DNA of 29,048 nt from Gnetum montanum (Eukaryota; Streptophyta; Gnetopsida; Gnetales; Gnetaceae), in assembly GCA_015680685.1 (NCBI GenBank), contig MNCI01033465.1:728455-757502 (forward strand), written 5' to 3'. Under the pieces are notes generated by a model. That model saw nothing but the letters and a program-made list of their open reading frames with translations. It made no database searches and was not told the origin of the DNA. Shown in pieces: positions 9,679-21,290 of this stretch. A program made the position numbers and the translations under genes. Numbering within the stretch: the first letter of the stretch is position 1; each line of letters begins with the position of its first letter.

Positions 9679-11292
9679 AGTGACACAATGTGTAATTGCA
9701 TGCAAAAGTCATGTTTTGTACAAAATTTAACATTGCCTGCATGTAATCAATATGCACAAGTGACTCATTTACAAAGATTCCTATATGCAGTAGCCACAAG
9801 ACAAGAAGGCATCCAATGGCTAACAGCTGATCAAGAGAGTAGTTCAACTATATGCATGGAACCAACAGGGGGTTTGACTTGCACTTACATCGATAACATA
9901 GATACATTAGAGAAGGTTCATCACCAACTTCCAAGTCTTGACATTGGAAATATCAACTGGGGGAAGACGGAAATTCCTGATAAGTTTAAGTAGGAGCCCC
10001 TTGAGTTAAAACCATTGCCCATTGGTATGAAATACACGTTTCTCAAGAATGGAAAATTGGTAATTATTAACACTAAGCTTGCTCCTCAACAAAAAGAGAC
10101 ATGGATGAAGGTAATAAATAAATGGTCAAAAGCCTTTGCTTGGTCATATCTTGAATTAACAGAAATAGATCCTAGGATATGCCAACATAGAGTTTATACC
10201 AACCCCTCCATGAAGCCTCAAAGACAACCGTAGAGGTGACATAACCCAAAGCTTAAGCAAGTGGTTAAGGAAGAAATTGAACAACTTCTAAAAGCTAGGT
10301 TCATATACCTCATTGCTAATAGTGAATGGGTTAGTCTTTTAGTTATTGTGCTCAAAAAAGAAGGTAAATAGAGGATGTGCATAGATTTTAGGCTACTGAA
10401 TATGGCAACATTCAAAGACCATTTTCCATTGCCATTCGTCGACCAAGTCTTAGACACCATTGTAGGGCATCGCTACTATAGTTTTCTGGATGGGTACAGT
10501 GGGTACAACCAAATATAAATAGCCCCAAAAGACCAAGCCAAGACTATGTTCACCAGTCCTTGTGGAAAATTTGCATACAAACAAATTCTGTTTGGCTTGT
10601 GCAATGCTACTGCAATGTTTCAACAATTAGTTCTAGGCATATTTCATGAGCAGATAGGAAATGGTGTGGAGGTCTTCATGGATGACTTATCCACCTACGG
10701 AGCAAACTTTGATCAAGCCTTGGACCAGTTAGAGCAAGTACGAAAATGATGTGTAGAAACCAACTTAAGGCTCAATTGGCAAAAAAGCCATTTAATTATC
10801 TAAGAAGGCATTGTACTAGGGCATAAGATCTCACAATCAGGGATAGAGGTAGACCTCAAAAAGATAAAATTTATCCAAGGAATTACTTAGCAAGCTAAAA
10901 TTGTAAAAGATATTTGATCATTCCTTGGACACACTAGCTCTTATAGATGCTTTATTAAGAACTTTTCAAAGGTTGCAAAACCATTGGTTGAACTAACGAA
11001 AAAGAACGTACCTTTCGAATGGACCAGGAAATGCGAATTAGCTTTCCAAACCTTAAAACAAAAGCTTCTGGAAACACCCATTGTACAAGCCCCTGACTAG
11101 TCCAGACCATTCCGTATAATGACTGACACATCCAACTATGCTTTAGGAGCTGTACTTACACAGTTAGATGGCCAAAAACGTCCTTATTACATCCAATGTG
11201 CAAGTAGGAGTATTGCTGGTGCATAACTTAACTACACTACAATAGAGAAAGAGTTAATGGTTGTAGTGTTGATGTTGATACTAACATATGGT
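9679..11292 (+). pseudogene. Reverse transcriptase and RNase H of element CD (broken)
   Basis: One frame from 9688 to about 11290 keeps the whole RT/RNase H order: EEIEQLLKARFIY, then RMCIDFR (after a TAG that replaces a usual Trp), DGYSGYNQI, FGLCNATAMFQQ, the catalytic VFMDDLSTYG (10668-10698), EGIVLGHKIS, IEVD and SFLGH. RNase H follows with DTSNYALGAVL and NYTTIEKELM. In-frame stops occur at 9991, 10231, 10237, 10369, 10516, 10747 and several later sites. Most fit single transitions from CAA, CGA or TGG. Readable homology ends near 11290, and no integrase HHCC or DDE segment follows. The motif set is Athila/OTA-like Ty3. Confidence 0.88.
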
Positions 11293-12392
11293 TCTTTTGA
11301 TAAAATAGGCAATGAGTCCACACCATCCATTCATCTATTCAACTCTATGGTCTCCCTTAGCTTGGACCTGTATTGTCCCTTTTTCTAAATAAACTTGTTA
11401 ATGAATTGGTGGCTTCATATTCTTCAAACCAAGGAAGGACTCAATGGTTGAAAAGGGTGTGACTTCAATGGGATTCAATGCACCTGTGCTAGTTATTCTC
11501 TTGGGGTACTTGGATGCTTTTCATGGGTTTTCTACCATTCCACCGATGACCAAACATCAGGAAGTCTAATGANNNNNNNNNNNNNNNNNNNNNNNNNNNN
11601 NNNNNNNNNNNNNNNNNNNNNNNNNNNNNNNNNNNNNNNNNNNNNNNNNNNNNNNNNNNNNNNNNNNNNNNNNNNNNNNNNNNNNNNNNNNNNNNNNNNN
11701 NNNNNNNNNNNNNNNNNNNNNNNNNNNNNNNNNNNNNNNNNNNNNNNNNNNNNNNNNNNNNNNNNNNNNNNNNNNNNNNNNNNNNNNNNNNNNNNAGTAT
11801 TCTTGTTGCTTCAAGAGGATGGATTGGTCAAGTGTATTNGCCTTGTCACAAATTTTTTGATTCTACTACTTGTTTCACCCCTACACCTTAGGTAGTCACT
11901 TGTAATATACCTCTAACCTGGTATTTTCCATTACCACAACTCAACCAATGCACTTTATATTGAGGCAAGGTATCAATTGCATGATGGCTTATCTATCCTT
12001 GCTAATTCGTGATTGTGGTTTGTGTGTAGATGGTGATCATACGCACAATGGATTGGGCTAGGAGGGAGCACTCATGATGGACTGGAGCTAGAGAATTTAT
12101 GAAAGGAACAAGTTTGGTCATGTGGCTATGGATAAACAATGGAAATTGCAATCTCAGCATCGGCAACAATTCTTCTCATCTTCTTTTCTCTCACTCTAAG
12201 CTGTCAAATAAGAGTCTGGATGTCATTTATGTACAATGTTCACCACCATGGGTATGAACGCCTATGTTGTAATGTGTTGTTGATTCATTCACCAGGCACT
12301 TTAAGTTTGTCACCCCATCCCACTGTTAGTTATCATTTAGTCAATAATCCCATACCTTCCCAATATTTTGTAAGGAACTCAATGATGAGTTT
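11293..12392 (+). other. 3' region of element CD, non-coding or foreign, with assembly gap
   Basis: Homology to pol stops abruptly and no integrase is recognisable on either strand. Bases 11573-11795 are unknown and base 11839 is also N. After about 12330 the sequence joins the family's conserved pre-LTR block (CAATAATCCCATACCTTCCC). Either integrase was deleted or another sequence replaced it. Confidence 0.5.
11573..11795. other. Assembly gap (223 N)
   Basis: Run of N. Any open frame crossing it is meaningless. Confidence 0.99.
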
Positions 12393-12411
12393 TCATTTAG
12401 TCATGGGGGTA
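12393..12411 (+). other. Polypurine tract of element CD
   Basis: CATTTAGTCATGGGGGTA directly abuts TGATGA of the 3' LTR and matches the tracts of B, E/G and F. Confidence 0.8.
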
Positions 12412-13232
12412 TGATGAACCGCGATATCGGGACTACGATGTTGCATCCACGATATTGGGTCCACGATATCGAAGCCTTCCAAGTGATATCAGGCATTCGA
12501 TATCAGGACCTGCCTCATTGCCTATAAATAAAAGGTAGGTACACTTGGTTTGGCAATAGATTAGTTAGTTTCTTACCCAAACTCTTGTCTTTTCTCCCTC
12601 TCAGAGTTACTACCCATAGTAGGAGTCATAAAGTGAACAAATCTTTATTCAAGCATTGTGTACCTAAGCACACCTTGTGTACAACAATAAAGATGAAATT
12701 TGTGATAAACCTTGCAGCATTTAGAATACATTAATTAATGTTAATTACTATTACTTAATGCTTTCCTTAATTAATGTTTTCTCTCTCACCCTACAACTCT
12801 CCTAAGTAAGCACACTCAGTACGACCACTTCGAGCATGCGTGTAACACTTGGTAACCCAGTAACAATTAGCATTTGGTAATCCCAGTAGTGTTGCACTAG
12901 TTCAAGATGTGTATGGTAAGTGAGAATGGATGCTGCTGTTAGAGCTAGTTAAAGCATAGTTGAGTAGTTAAATTAAATTAGTTACTTAGTTATCTCTCCC
13001 TTCCCTTTGTAGCACCAAGACATAAAAACATAAAAAACTATAAAAATCATGTACCTCAAGTTTACTTAACCATACAATCATGCTATACAAGTAAGCTTGG
13101 AAAGACAACAATTGAATAACCTGTCCTCGTTCCACAAAGGCGCATAAGCACTTAGTCCTTGGAATTCAACCGGATCATGTGTGGATGCTCGTATTCATAT
13201 GGTTGAGCATAGGGATACCTCAAAACTCATCA
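12412..13232 (+). repeat. 3' LTR of element CD (821 bp)
   Basis: It starts TGATGAACCGCGATATC and ends AAAACTCATCA. GATATC-type array 12420-12507, TATAAATA 12523-12530, AATAAA 12686-12691. Several array units read GATGTTG or GATATTG where the left LTR keeps GATATCG, consistent with cytosine decay. The U5 paired TTGGTAA repeats lie near 12850 and 12874. Confidence 0.85.
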
Positions 13233-15009
13233 ATGTTCCATAGCTTGATGTTCAATCATTTATCATCGTTTGTAAGCTACAAGGGTTAACTAGTGACTGG
13301 TAAAAAATCCATATTTTTCCCCCATACATAGTGATCATGCTAAAACATCATATCAATATCTTCCATCTAATTCCATCTCTTCTTGGGTAGACATGTTAAA
13401 AGCTTTCAACATTAGATTTTAATCTCATGTCGAAGTTGTAAATCATAGAAAGAAGATAGTAGGATGGAAGTAGGATATCAATGAATCATTAGATGTAACC
13501 ATAGAATGGTACAATTGCATGCTCAATTAATGTCCACATCATGGGTTCAAAAAACATGACCAATTAATGCACCTGATAGAAGGACTATGACCACGAACTC
13601 ATGAAATGGTGGATATGTATATCATGGATGATCTTTACTAGAGGTTTGTGGCTTAAATTACTATTGTGTTAGATGTTGTAGTTAAATCTAAAGGTTAATG
13701 GCATAAGAATGTAAATGAATAAGAAGCCAAAATAAATCCCCAATGTTAGAAGGATGTAAAGAATGTTGAATGTAAGAGTCAACCATCTAATGTTGTTGAA
13801 GCCCTTGTTTAGGAAAGGATGAAAATGAAAAAGACTTTGGTAGATCTTGCCAATGTTGTTGACAAGATTTAGGAAGTGCTAACATGGTTCCATCAGCTAA
13901 TTCAATGGTTGGCTAATGATCCAATGATGTTGCACTTTCACCTTCTCTCTCTTATCCATCATTCATTCTCCATCTCTTTTCTTTCCATTATGTGCATTAT
14001 TGTATGTGTTAAGAAGTCAATCAGAAAAAGTAGGGAATGAGATTTGGCCATCCAAGGAACAGACTCGCATTTGATACTAATGTCTCACTACCTGTTGAAA
14101 ATCCACAAGTGTCCCATCAACAAGTTTTATAAGGATAAGGATAGACATGTGCCTACTATGGGAAGGACCCACTTGTGATCTTAGTGGCTTAGCATTATGA
14201 GAAAGTAAGCTCAAGCTTATCTCCCAATGATGGTGGTGGTTTCATAGCATAAATCACTTGATTGGTCTTCCACTTGTGTGCATTTGACTTTATAAGATTT
14301 AAGGTTTGATCATCAAAATTCCTTTTCACCTTACCTTACTTGTGCCAATTTTTTTGATCTTGTAGTATCCTATTTATCTTCTATTTTTATAATGCCTCTT
14401 TTTCCTAGTTTTCGAATCATGGGAATGAGAATATTCAACATTATGATTCAATTTTCATGAGTTTAAATGTCATGCAAGATAATATTTTAATGTTGTGGTC
14501 TTCTTGCTACTTTTGTGACTTGTTTGTTTCAATCCTTGGTTGGATTCTTATAATTTTCTTATGTATTTGTTATTCTTGTTCATTCCATTAGAATTTATTA
14601 TTTAGTTCAAGCCAAGTTTCTTATAACTTAGTCATGGGGAAGAAGCACTAATTTGAATATGTACTTATAATTTTGGTGATTATTTAAATTATTTCTATCT
14701 TATTTTACTTACCCATGCATGCCTTAATTTCATAGTTTTGATTATGTTTCTCTTGTGCTCCCCAAGGGTTATACTTATTGTTGTTTCTATGGCCATTTTT
14801 GCAATGGTAGTATAATGCCTTTGGAATCTCACCTGATTTTTAGCATTTTTATAGCTCATCATGTTTAGGTAACTACACTCAAGATTCTATAGACCTCCTT
14901 GGAAAGAGATTGAAAGATCTCAGTCCCTGATCTATGGTCTTATAAAAGAACCATGAGTCTTGGAAGAAGGAAAGGAATAACAATAATCACCAAATCCAAC
15001 ACCTACACA

Positions 15010-15066
<57 letters not shown>

Positions 15067-15418
15067 NGTAGATGGTCACATTCTTAATCTTTTGGATTGA
15101 ACATGTACCCTGCAAGATCCCTAGAACGAGTTCTTGAAGAGCTTGCAAGACATAATTTCAAGATAAATAACATGAAAGAAGGCATAGATGCAATTTATGT
15201 GTGGCAAAGACCTATTCCATACAAGCATGTTAGGGGGATTTTCTCCTTTTCCACCATCCCCTAGTACTTCTTAGTGAGGTGGCTTGTATTGTAATGTATT
15301 CATGGTCTATATTGTACATTTGTAACTCCTATGCATTAATCTTATCATGTGTCTAGTCATTATTTTTGTATATTGGAATTTAAAGCTATGGTAATAGCTT
15401 TACTTAGTTGTGGAAAAA
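13233..15418 (+). other. Right internal region of element X
   Basis: No recognisable gene. One frame near 13750-13920 is weakly protein-like (VVEALV, ERMKMKKTLVDLANVVDKI) but full of stops. The rest is AT-rich. It ends in TTGTGGAAAAA, a modest polypurine tract directly before the right LTR. Confidence 0.4.
15014..15066 (+). repeat. (AG)n microsatellite
   Basis: About 26 uninterrupted AG dinucleotides, with an N at 15067 that probably marks an unresolved length. Confidence 0.97.
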
Positions 15419-16591
15419 TGATGAGGCATCCAATGGCAATTTATAAGTCAATTGTAAGCCTTGGATTTGAAAAGTATTTCATGTGCCTTATGTTTATAGT
15501 CTAGCATATTTGATTAAGGTTCATAGTCTCCTAAGATGCATCCTTTCCTCCTATGTCACACTTCAAGGCTATGTGCATGATTCTAAGCTCTTTTGGATGA
15601 TTCTAGCTTCATTTAAATGTTCTTTGGTCCTTTCAGCATGCTCCCTTAGTTTCTAGCTTTCATCTAGAATTGTTGATGCAAAGTGTGATATGTAGAGGTG
15701 CATTGACTATCCTATGTCACTTCCACTAGGTTTGGTTTGGTCTTCTTTACTAGTACTGTAATCGATATTGGCTTGGCTTGCATTGACGGGCCTCTATTGA
15801 TGCTTACATATTAATGTACCTCCTCTATTTTCACACAAAAACTATAAATACTCAGGATAAGCTCTCATGCACATCTTAAGCATTACTTTTATTTTATTTG
15901 ATATCTGCCATCTAGTTTATGTGAAAAGGTTTTTCTCCCTTAGGTAAGTTGATTCCTTTTATTATCTTATGTGTATTTTGAATCCTCACTTTCACAAGTA
16001 TCGCTAGAATTTGTTAAAATGCTAACTTGCTGACGTAGCCCAAAAATGTTTAGTTGATATAGATTCTAGTGTTTGCATAGTGAATAAAGCTTATGGTTTT
16101 CCCCCATTCTACCATTTATGCCTTAAACACTAAAATACTAAAAACAATAAATTTTCATAATTTTTCATGATTCATCCCTACCCAAGGAGGTTACAAAAGT
16201 ATGGCATGATGTTGGGTCATCGAGGTTATGACTAAGAGTCATTTATTTATTTTCGTATGTGGTATGGCATCTATCCCCAAGAGGGATTGTAACATGAGCA
16301 TTGCACATGTCCCTAAAAGTGATTGCAATATATGTGTGTTTATTATTACTTATTTCTTATAATTCTAGCATTCATAAAAACTATAAATATTTCTTTATTC
16401 ACCTACCATGGTAACATGGGTATTCATTGTATTATATGCATCATATCATCTTTTATATTTCTTGAATGTAAGAATATACATGAGTGTTCTTGGTAATCCA
16501 CTCAACATCATGTTCAAAGCTTATGATTGGATCACACTGCGTTCCAAATGATAAATCTTATTAGTCTAAAAAACTAGTGAGATTCCTATTA
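15419..16591 (+). repeat. 3' LTR of element X (~1173 bp)
   Basis: It starts TGATGAGGCATCCAATGG and ends CCTATTA. It aligns with 5384-6595. TATAAATA is at 15843-15850 and AATAAA at 16083-16088 (GTGAATAAAGCTTATGG). The inner duplicated CCCCAAGAGGGATTGTAACA unit is present near 16275, with a decayed second copy near 16311. Confidence 0.8.
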
Positions 16592-16596
16592 GTTAA
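16592..16596 (+). repeat. Right target-site duplication of element X (GTTAA)
   Basis: Identical to 5379-5383. It fixes the right edge of the element. Confidence 0.65.
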
Positions 16597-18782
16597 TCAT
16601 TATAGTTATAAAAAATAATGTACGTAGTCTTGACATGTAAGAATTTTAATGATATGTTGGACTAATTAAATATATATTTATTATTTGGTAAAGAGAATCA
16701 TTTAATTTTGTAAATTAATGAAATCCCAAATTTGATCCACTGAGAATTTATTCTCATGCTTGTAAATCAAAACAAAAATAATCCAAATATTAAATAATTC
16801 TTACTAGTTGTCGCTAACAGTGAAATTTTAAGATGGCTAAGCCATTATACACCTATAATAATTACCATAAAAAATTTGGTCACTTTACCCAACCTTCTAA
16901 TAATAATTTTATACTTTTTGTGGCAAAGTGTAATCAACTAGTAATAATTTTTGTGATAAAGTTCATGGCTTTACCTAGCATTATTAGAGTACAAAACTAC
17001 AAGAGTACTATAGAGAAGAGAAGTTTCAAATCAAGATAATTATGTATTCTTGGTAACAAAGTCTAGTTAATTAGTAATTGGCCTTTGGGCCAAAAGAACA
17101 ACCATGATATCATGTAGAATAGCATTTCTCTACTATACAAAAAAATATGATTAATAGTATCTAAATAATTTGGCAACATATTATGTTATAAAAATAGGTA
17201 CCATCACTTGGAATGATTGTAAGATGATTGTTTCTCAAGTCATAATACTTGGGTTCAAACATGGGGACAGCCACTCAAAATATTTTAGGGTTTTTCTTAA
17301 CTAATGAAATGAGATGAGTATGCCATAAAAACCTTGCTCCAATACTAAGAGAAGAAATTTAGGTAGTGAAAGTATTGCCTGGTTATTTTGACTTCATAAA
17401 GAATCAACTAATAAAATTTGTATTTTTGTAAAGCTTACGAAGTTCTCTATAATTCGGAAAAAGGAAGTACTATAAAAGATATCTAAAATTTGAGCTAATA
17501 TTATATTTTTTTTCTAATCTATCAAAAATCACAACAATTCTAGTAGTGAAACTTTGAGAGATGATAACTTACAAGTTGTTAAGTTTCTTATGCTAAAATT
17601 ATAAGTAAACCTTCCCATAGATATTAGCTTTCAAATAAATATAATTTTACATAAAATTATTATGTGATAAGGGATAAATGATCTAATAATTGACTATCAT
17701 TCATTTTTGTAAAAATTTAGGATTCAAAAAATCTACCAAATTATAGAGTTGATTTCTCCTAAACAGTAATAGATATTGAACTAAAATTTTAGCTACATAT
17801 AGTCACCTATTATATATTTATAATAAATCATGGAATCATCAATTGAATTTTTAAAAATATATCTATTTGAAAATTTCATGACATCATGTTTTATTACAAA
17901 GGATGTATAACACTTCCCCACAAACCTCAATATCTATTAAATGAATCATCTTTTAAACAAGGTTAATTTTTTCCTATCAACTTTGAACTATGATTTTATT
18001 TTTATTTAAAAGGAAAGGTATTATACTAAGCTCAAATTTCCATGTATAAGAGGTTTACATGGAGCAAAGTCATATGCTTATACATAGTAATGATGTGCAC
18101 AAGTGTAAATATAAACCACCATGTTTGAGGATACTAAAGTTGAGTTTTGTCATGTTTCAACCATGTAAAAATGATGCACAAAATAGTACATAGATTTTTT
18201 CACATTTCAACTATGCAAACCTATGATAATACAATAAGTACATAGTTTAATATTTTTAGTTTAACCTTACATGTTTATTACAATAGAAATCTTCTTTAAA
18301 TGATAGTACATAGCTTAACATTTCTAGTCTTAGATAATGAAAATCATTTGTGCAATCCATGTTTTTAGTAATGAAAATCATTGTTCTCTAATCTTACTGA
18401 GATTGATTCATGAGGTACATTTCTATACCCTCTTTTACTATAGTGCAAAAGAGCCTAATGCATTCTAAGATTTCATTCTCTTTCTTTGTTTTTGACTTTG
18501 TTAAAGAAATCTAGGAAATTATGGTAGGATTGGTAATTCCTAATTAGTTGCTAGGCAATTGCATTACGATAGTGATCAGATTAAGGCTTGGAATCACTTA
18601 CTAGTTTAAAGAATAATAGTTTTGGTGTTACTTTTGTAGAAAAGATTGCAAGTTACCAAGATTATGTTAACCTTTTAAATTTAGAAAAATTTGATTCAAT
18701 ATAAGATGATATATAAATGGAAATTTCATAATACCTTCTTACACCAAAAACACCCAAACATAAGCAAGGGGAAGATAGAGGC
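16597..18782. other. Anonymous AT-rich sequence
   Basis: No gene, LTR or tandem array that I can support. Base composition is strongly AT and all frames are short. The 68-codon frame at 16833-17039 is poor in protein-like composition. It is the older DNA flanking the insertion of X. Confidence 0.6.
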
Positions 18783-19762
18783 TAATGAGCGACAAGTACC
18801 CCTATGCCCAACCATATGAATCACAAGAGTTCATGCACAATCCAATCAAATTCTATGGATGTGACTAGTTGTGGCATCTAGATTGTTAAGCATTGATCAT
18901 AGGATGTTATCTTCCCACTTGGACTAGTAATAGCTTTGTCATGTATGGTTTAGTCCAAAGTGAGACATTTGATAATTGATGTTGTTTGGCCTCTAATACT
19001 CCTAGTGATAAACATAATAGAAAATGAAATTTAATCCTAAGTCTAAGTAATGATAGTAATGTAAATCTACTCTAGCCTAGAGCATTCAGTCCTAGCTTAC
19101 CGTACACATCTTGGGCTCATGTAACCATTACTTGGTTACCAAGCGTTATGCTACTAGGCGAACCAAGCAATAACACAACTAGGATCACCAAATGATTACA
19201 CTTAAGTGCTCAAAATTATTCATACTCATCCTACTTTACTAATGAACTTGTAAAGTAAAATACTTGGAAATGTAAATGATTAAACTAAGAAAATAGTAAA
19301 AAAAAAAAAACTATGCCAAGTAAAATAGTAAAAACTAAGTGGATGCTACAATGATGAAAAGCAATCTTGATCTTTATTTCCAATCATGAACTATGCCCAA
19401 GTACACTACACTAAAATAAAGATTTTGTACAACTACTCAACACCACACTATGGGCATTCACTCTATCGCTAAAGCTATGAAAACAAATTGCAAGAGTTTA
19501 CCTAAGGATGGAATGAAAGTTTCTTAGATTTTGTGTCCAAGTATTGTATTTATAGGTAAGCATGCATCCCACGATATTGGATATTCAATAACATAGCATG
19601 TTCTCCAATATTATATATGTGATATCACAACTTCGATATCTAAGCTACAATATCATAGCTTATCAAAAATTGACTTTTTGTCAAACAAATGCAATATGGC
19701 ATCAATGATATCATAGATGCGACTTAGCATCAACAATATCCCAGCCAACTGATGATTCATCA
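18783..19762 (-). repeat. 3' LTR of element G (LTR-E, ~980 bp)
   Basis: On the minus strand it starts TGATGAATCATC and ends GCTCATTA. It shares with the other LTRs the end context (CATATGGTTGGGCATAGGGG), TATAAATA (19547-19554 read in reverse), poly(A) signal (reverse of 19373-19378), and the U5 repeats seen as GGTTACCAAGCG near 19135. The outermost base pair has decayed from CA to TA. Confidence 0.75.
19547..19745 (-). promoter_or_regulatory. LTR-E promoter: decayed GATATC array and TATA box
   Basis: Reading leftwards, units such as GATATCGAAG, TGTGATATCAC, CCAATATCGTGG and others are spread over about 180 bases and end at TATAAATA. The array is longer than in LTR-B and many CG steps are lost. 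Confidence 0.6.
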
Positions 19763-19860
19763 TACCCCCACAACTGACTAAAAACTCGTCCTCAAGTTAA
19801 CAAGATAAGACCAAGCTTTATTTACAAAAAAATTGGGAATGATGGGATTATTTACTAGCT
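19763..19860 (-). other. PPT and conserved pre-LTR block of element G
   Basis: In reverse it reads GGACGAGTTTTTAGTCAGTTG followed by TGGGGGTA next to the LTR, and AATAATCCCATCATTCCC further upstream. These match the blocks before LTR-B and LTR-D. Confidence 0.75.
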
Positions 19861-19963
19861 CTAACTACTGACTAACTCTAAGTGTCATAGTGGTGTGTAC
19901 AAAAATGACATAGTTATATAATAAAAAAAAAAAGAAATAAAATTTGAAGTGGCTTGATGTAGT

Positions 19964-20475
19964 TCATATTTTTGGAAATAATGGCTCTTCCATTGGCTTC
20001 TTCCCTTTGTCGTTAGGCTTCTAGAAAGTTTCTCTTCTATCATTATATTCTTTTTCCATATGTCCTCTTTATTAAGTATGGCACAAAGACTCCTTTAATT
20101 TTCACTATAGCATCAAACTATTTGTTCTGCCAGAATTGGTAGGTTTCTCTAAAGCTCCATTCACCACTGTTGATTAGTGTGGGGCATAATGGAGATGCTT
20201 TGAGTTACATCTTCACTGCTTTTGGAGAAAATTCCATAAAGGAACCAAAGTTCAATTCCATGATGATCATATACATGGTTGATCTCCTTGGATGACCTGG
20301 AGGCAATCTAGTGACAACATGAGTCACTGTCCTTATTTAGGTGCTTGTGGAATTACTACCTCTTCTTGGGCTGAGTACTCTATAGCAAGAGTTTCTTGAT
20401 GAATGTTGTATGATTGAGCCTCCTTCTCTACATGTTCTGCTTGTGGGATTTGTTCCCACACTCAACCTCTGCCAT
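19964..20475 (-). pseudogene. ORF3 remnant of element G, internally deleted
   Basis: ATG at 20475 (MAEVECGNK) lies where B's ORF3 starts. After a frame change the segment around 20285-20100 reads IIMELNFGSFMEFSPKAV, then SPLCPTL and ETYQFWQN. It aligns closely with B residues ~75-140 (VIVELNFESFVEFAPKAI, SPLWPTL, ETYLFWHN). Near 20060 it jumps to the C-terminal tail DKGKKPMEEP and ends at TGA 19964-19966. The second half of the transposon domain and the entire coiled coil are missing, a loss of about 2.2 kb relative to B. Confidence 0.65.
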
Positions 20476-20886
20476 GACTTCTTACTCTTTTTCTTCTATG
20501 TTGTGAAGGTCCTCCTTCAAGTATCCTCTTTGGGGCCATTTGCATTCAGCAACGGTTTGGAATTATTAGGATGTTCCTATTAATTCTTAATAGTTCTTTA
20601 CCTTGCTCATACCCTTGGTTAGATCAAGTTCTTATCTTATTACAATTGTAAAGTTCGAAAACTTTTCAAAAGGGAACCCCTTAGGTGTTATATCTTTTAG
20701 TTACTTATGACCTTCTATCATTTTCCTTGCTTATTATGGCCTAAAATAGTTGATATGGTCTATTAAGAGTATTATTTGAATCTTTCTAGCCTTAGTTTGA
20801 TTGATTAACTTTAAGATTCTTATTATTTCTTTATACTTACCCTTTATAGTATATTCCAAGCATTAGGAATTTGTGGCTCAAAATTT
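20476..20886 (-). other. Leader sequence before ORF3 in element G
   Basis: AT-rich, no gene. It corresponds in position to 1200-1506 of element B but with little clear sequence match. Confidence 0.35.
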
Positions 20887-20982
20887 CAAATTTTCATTCA
20901 CTTATATCACACGATGCACAAATTTTTGTTCTCTTATATCATGCAATGCACAAATTTTCATTTGCTTATATCATGCAATGCA
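20887..20982. repeat. Three tandem 32-bp repeats
   Basis: Units start at 20887, 20919 and 20951, each CAAATTTT...CTTATATCA...GATGCA or AATGCA. The second and third units end identically (CTTATATCATGCAATGCA). The array lies in the leader of element G, downstream (on its strand) of the internal promoter. Confidence 0.9.
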
Positions 20983-21182
20983 TAACACCGCCCCCTACAC
21001 CCCCACCTACCTCCTAAATGACTAAGTTGAGCACTTCGAGATCACCAAGATTAAGACTTTTAGGAGCTATGAGGGTGAAGTTATGGCCTTGGAAGCTAGT
21101 GTGCAAGAGGGTTGAGGGAAAAATTGTAAAAACTTCTCTTACTAAAAATGAGACAAATGAGAATTTCACCAACTCCCACACG

Positions 21183-21290
21183 TATATATACTATTTTTGT
21201 ATGCACAACATTATCAATCATACATTGTAGATATGACATCGTAGGTGCCTACAACATTGTGACTACAACATCATCATTAAAAAATTTAAT
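21183..21290 (-). promoter_or_regulatory. Decayed internal promoter of element G
   Basis: On the minus strand several units of the form CACAATGTTG, CTACGATGTC, CTACAATGTA and GATAATGTTG precede TATATATA (21183-21190). GTGTGGGAGTT follows, as GTGGGGGAGTT follows the TATA in element B (1072). In LTR-D the unit ACGATGTTG is a variant of ACGATATCG, so I read this as the same array after decay. Confidence 0.45.

Larger units (their letters stand above)
7310..13232 (+). mobile_element. Element CD: Athila-like Ty3/gypsy LTR retrotransposon nested in X
   Basis: It has a 5' LTR (7310-8151), PBS (8153-8170), gag-position ORF (8291-8876), protease (8878-9678), RT and RNase H (9679-11292), a 3' stretch with an assembly gap, PPT and 3' LTR (12412-13232). 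The two LTRs are close: 7931-8018 and 13012-13099 differ by a single base, a CG-to-CA change. No integrase is visible between RNase H and the PPT. The flanking pentamers (TTGAA before, ATGTT after) do not match, so either the ends were altered or the copy is recombinant. Confidence 0.85.
5384..16591 (+). mobile_element. Element X: LTR retrotransposon of unknown coding content hosting a nested element
   Basis: Two homologous ~1.2-kb LTRs (5384-6595 and 15419-16591) in direct orientation are bounded by GTTAA duplications. After removing nested element CD (7310-13232), about 2.9 kb of internal DNA remains (6596-7309 and 13233-15418). It has no recognisable gag, protease, RT or integrase, so X looks like a large non-autonomous element. 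Its LTRs lack the GATATC array and are a different family from those of B, C/D, E and F. Confidence 0.8.

Noticed and set aside
11566-11895. Open frames across the N run
   Set aside because: They consist mainly of unknown bases.
16833-17039. 68-codon plus frame as a gene
   Set aside because: It lies in AT-rich DNA and has no domain or supporting context.
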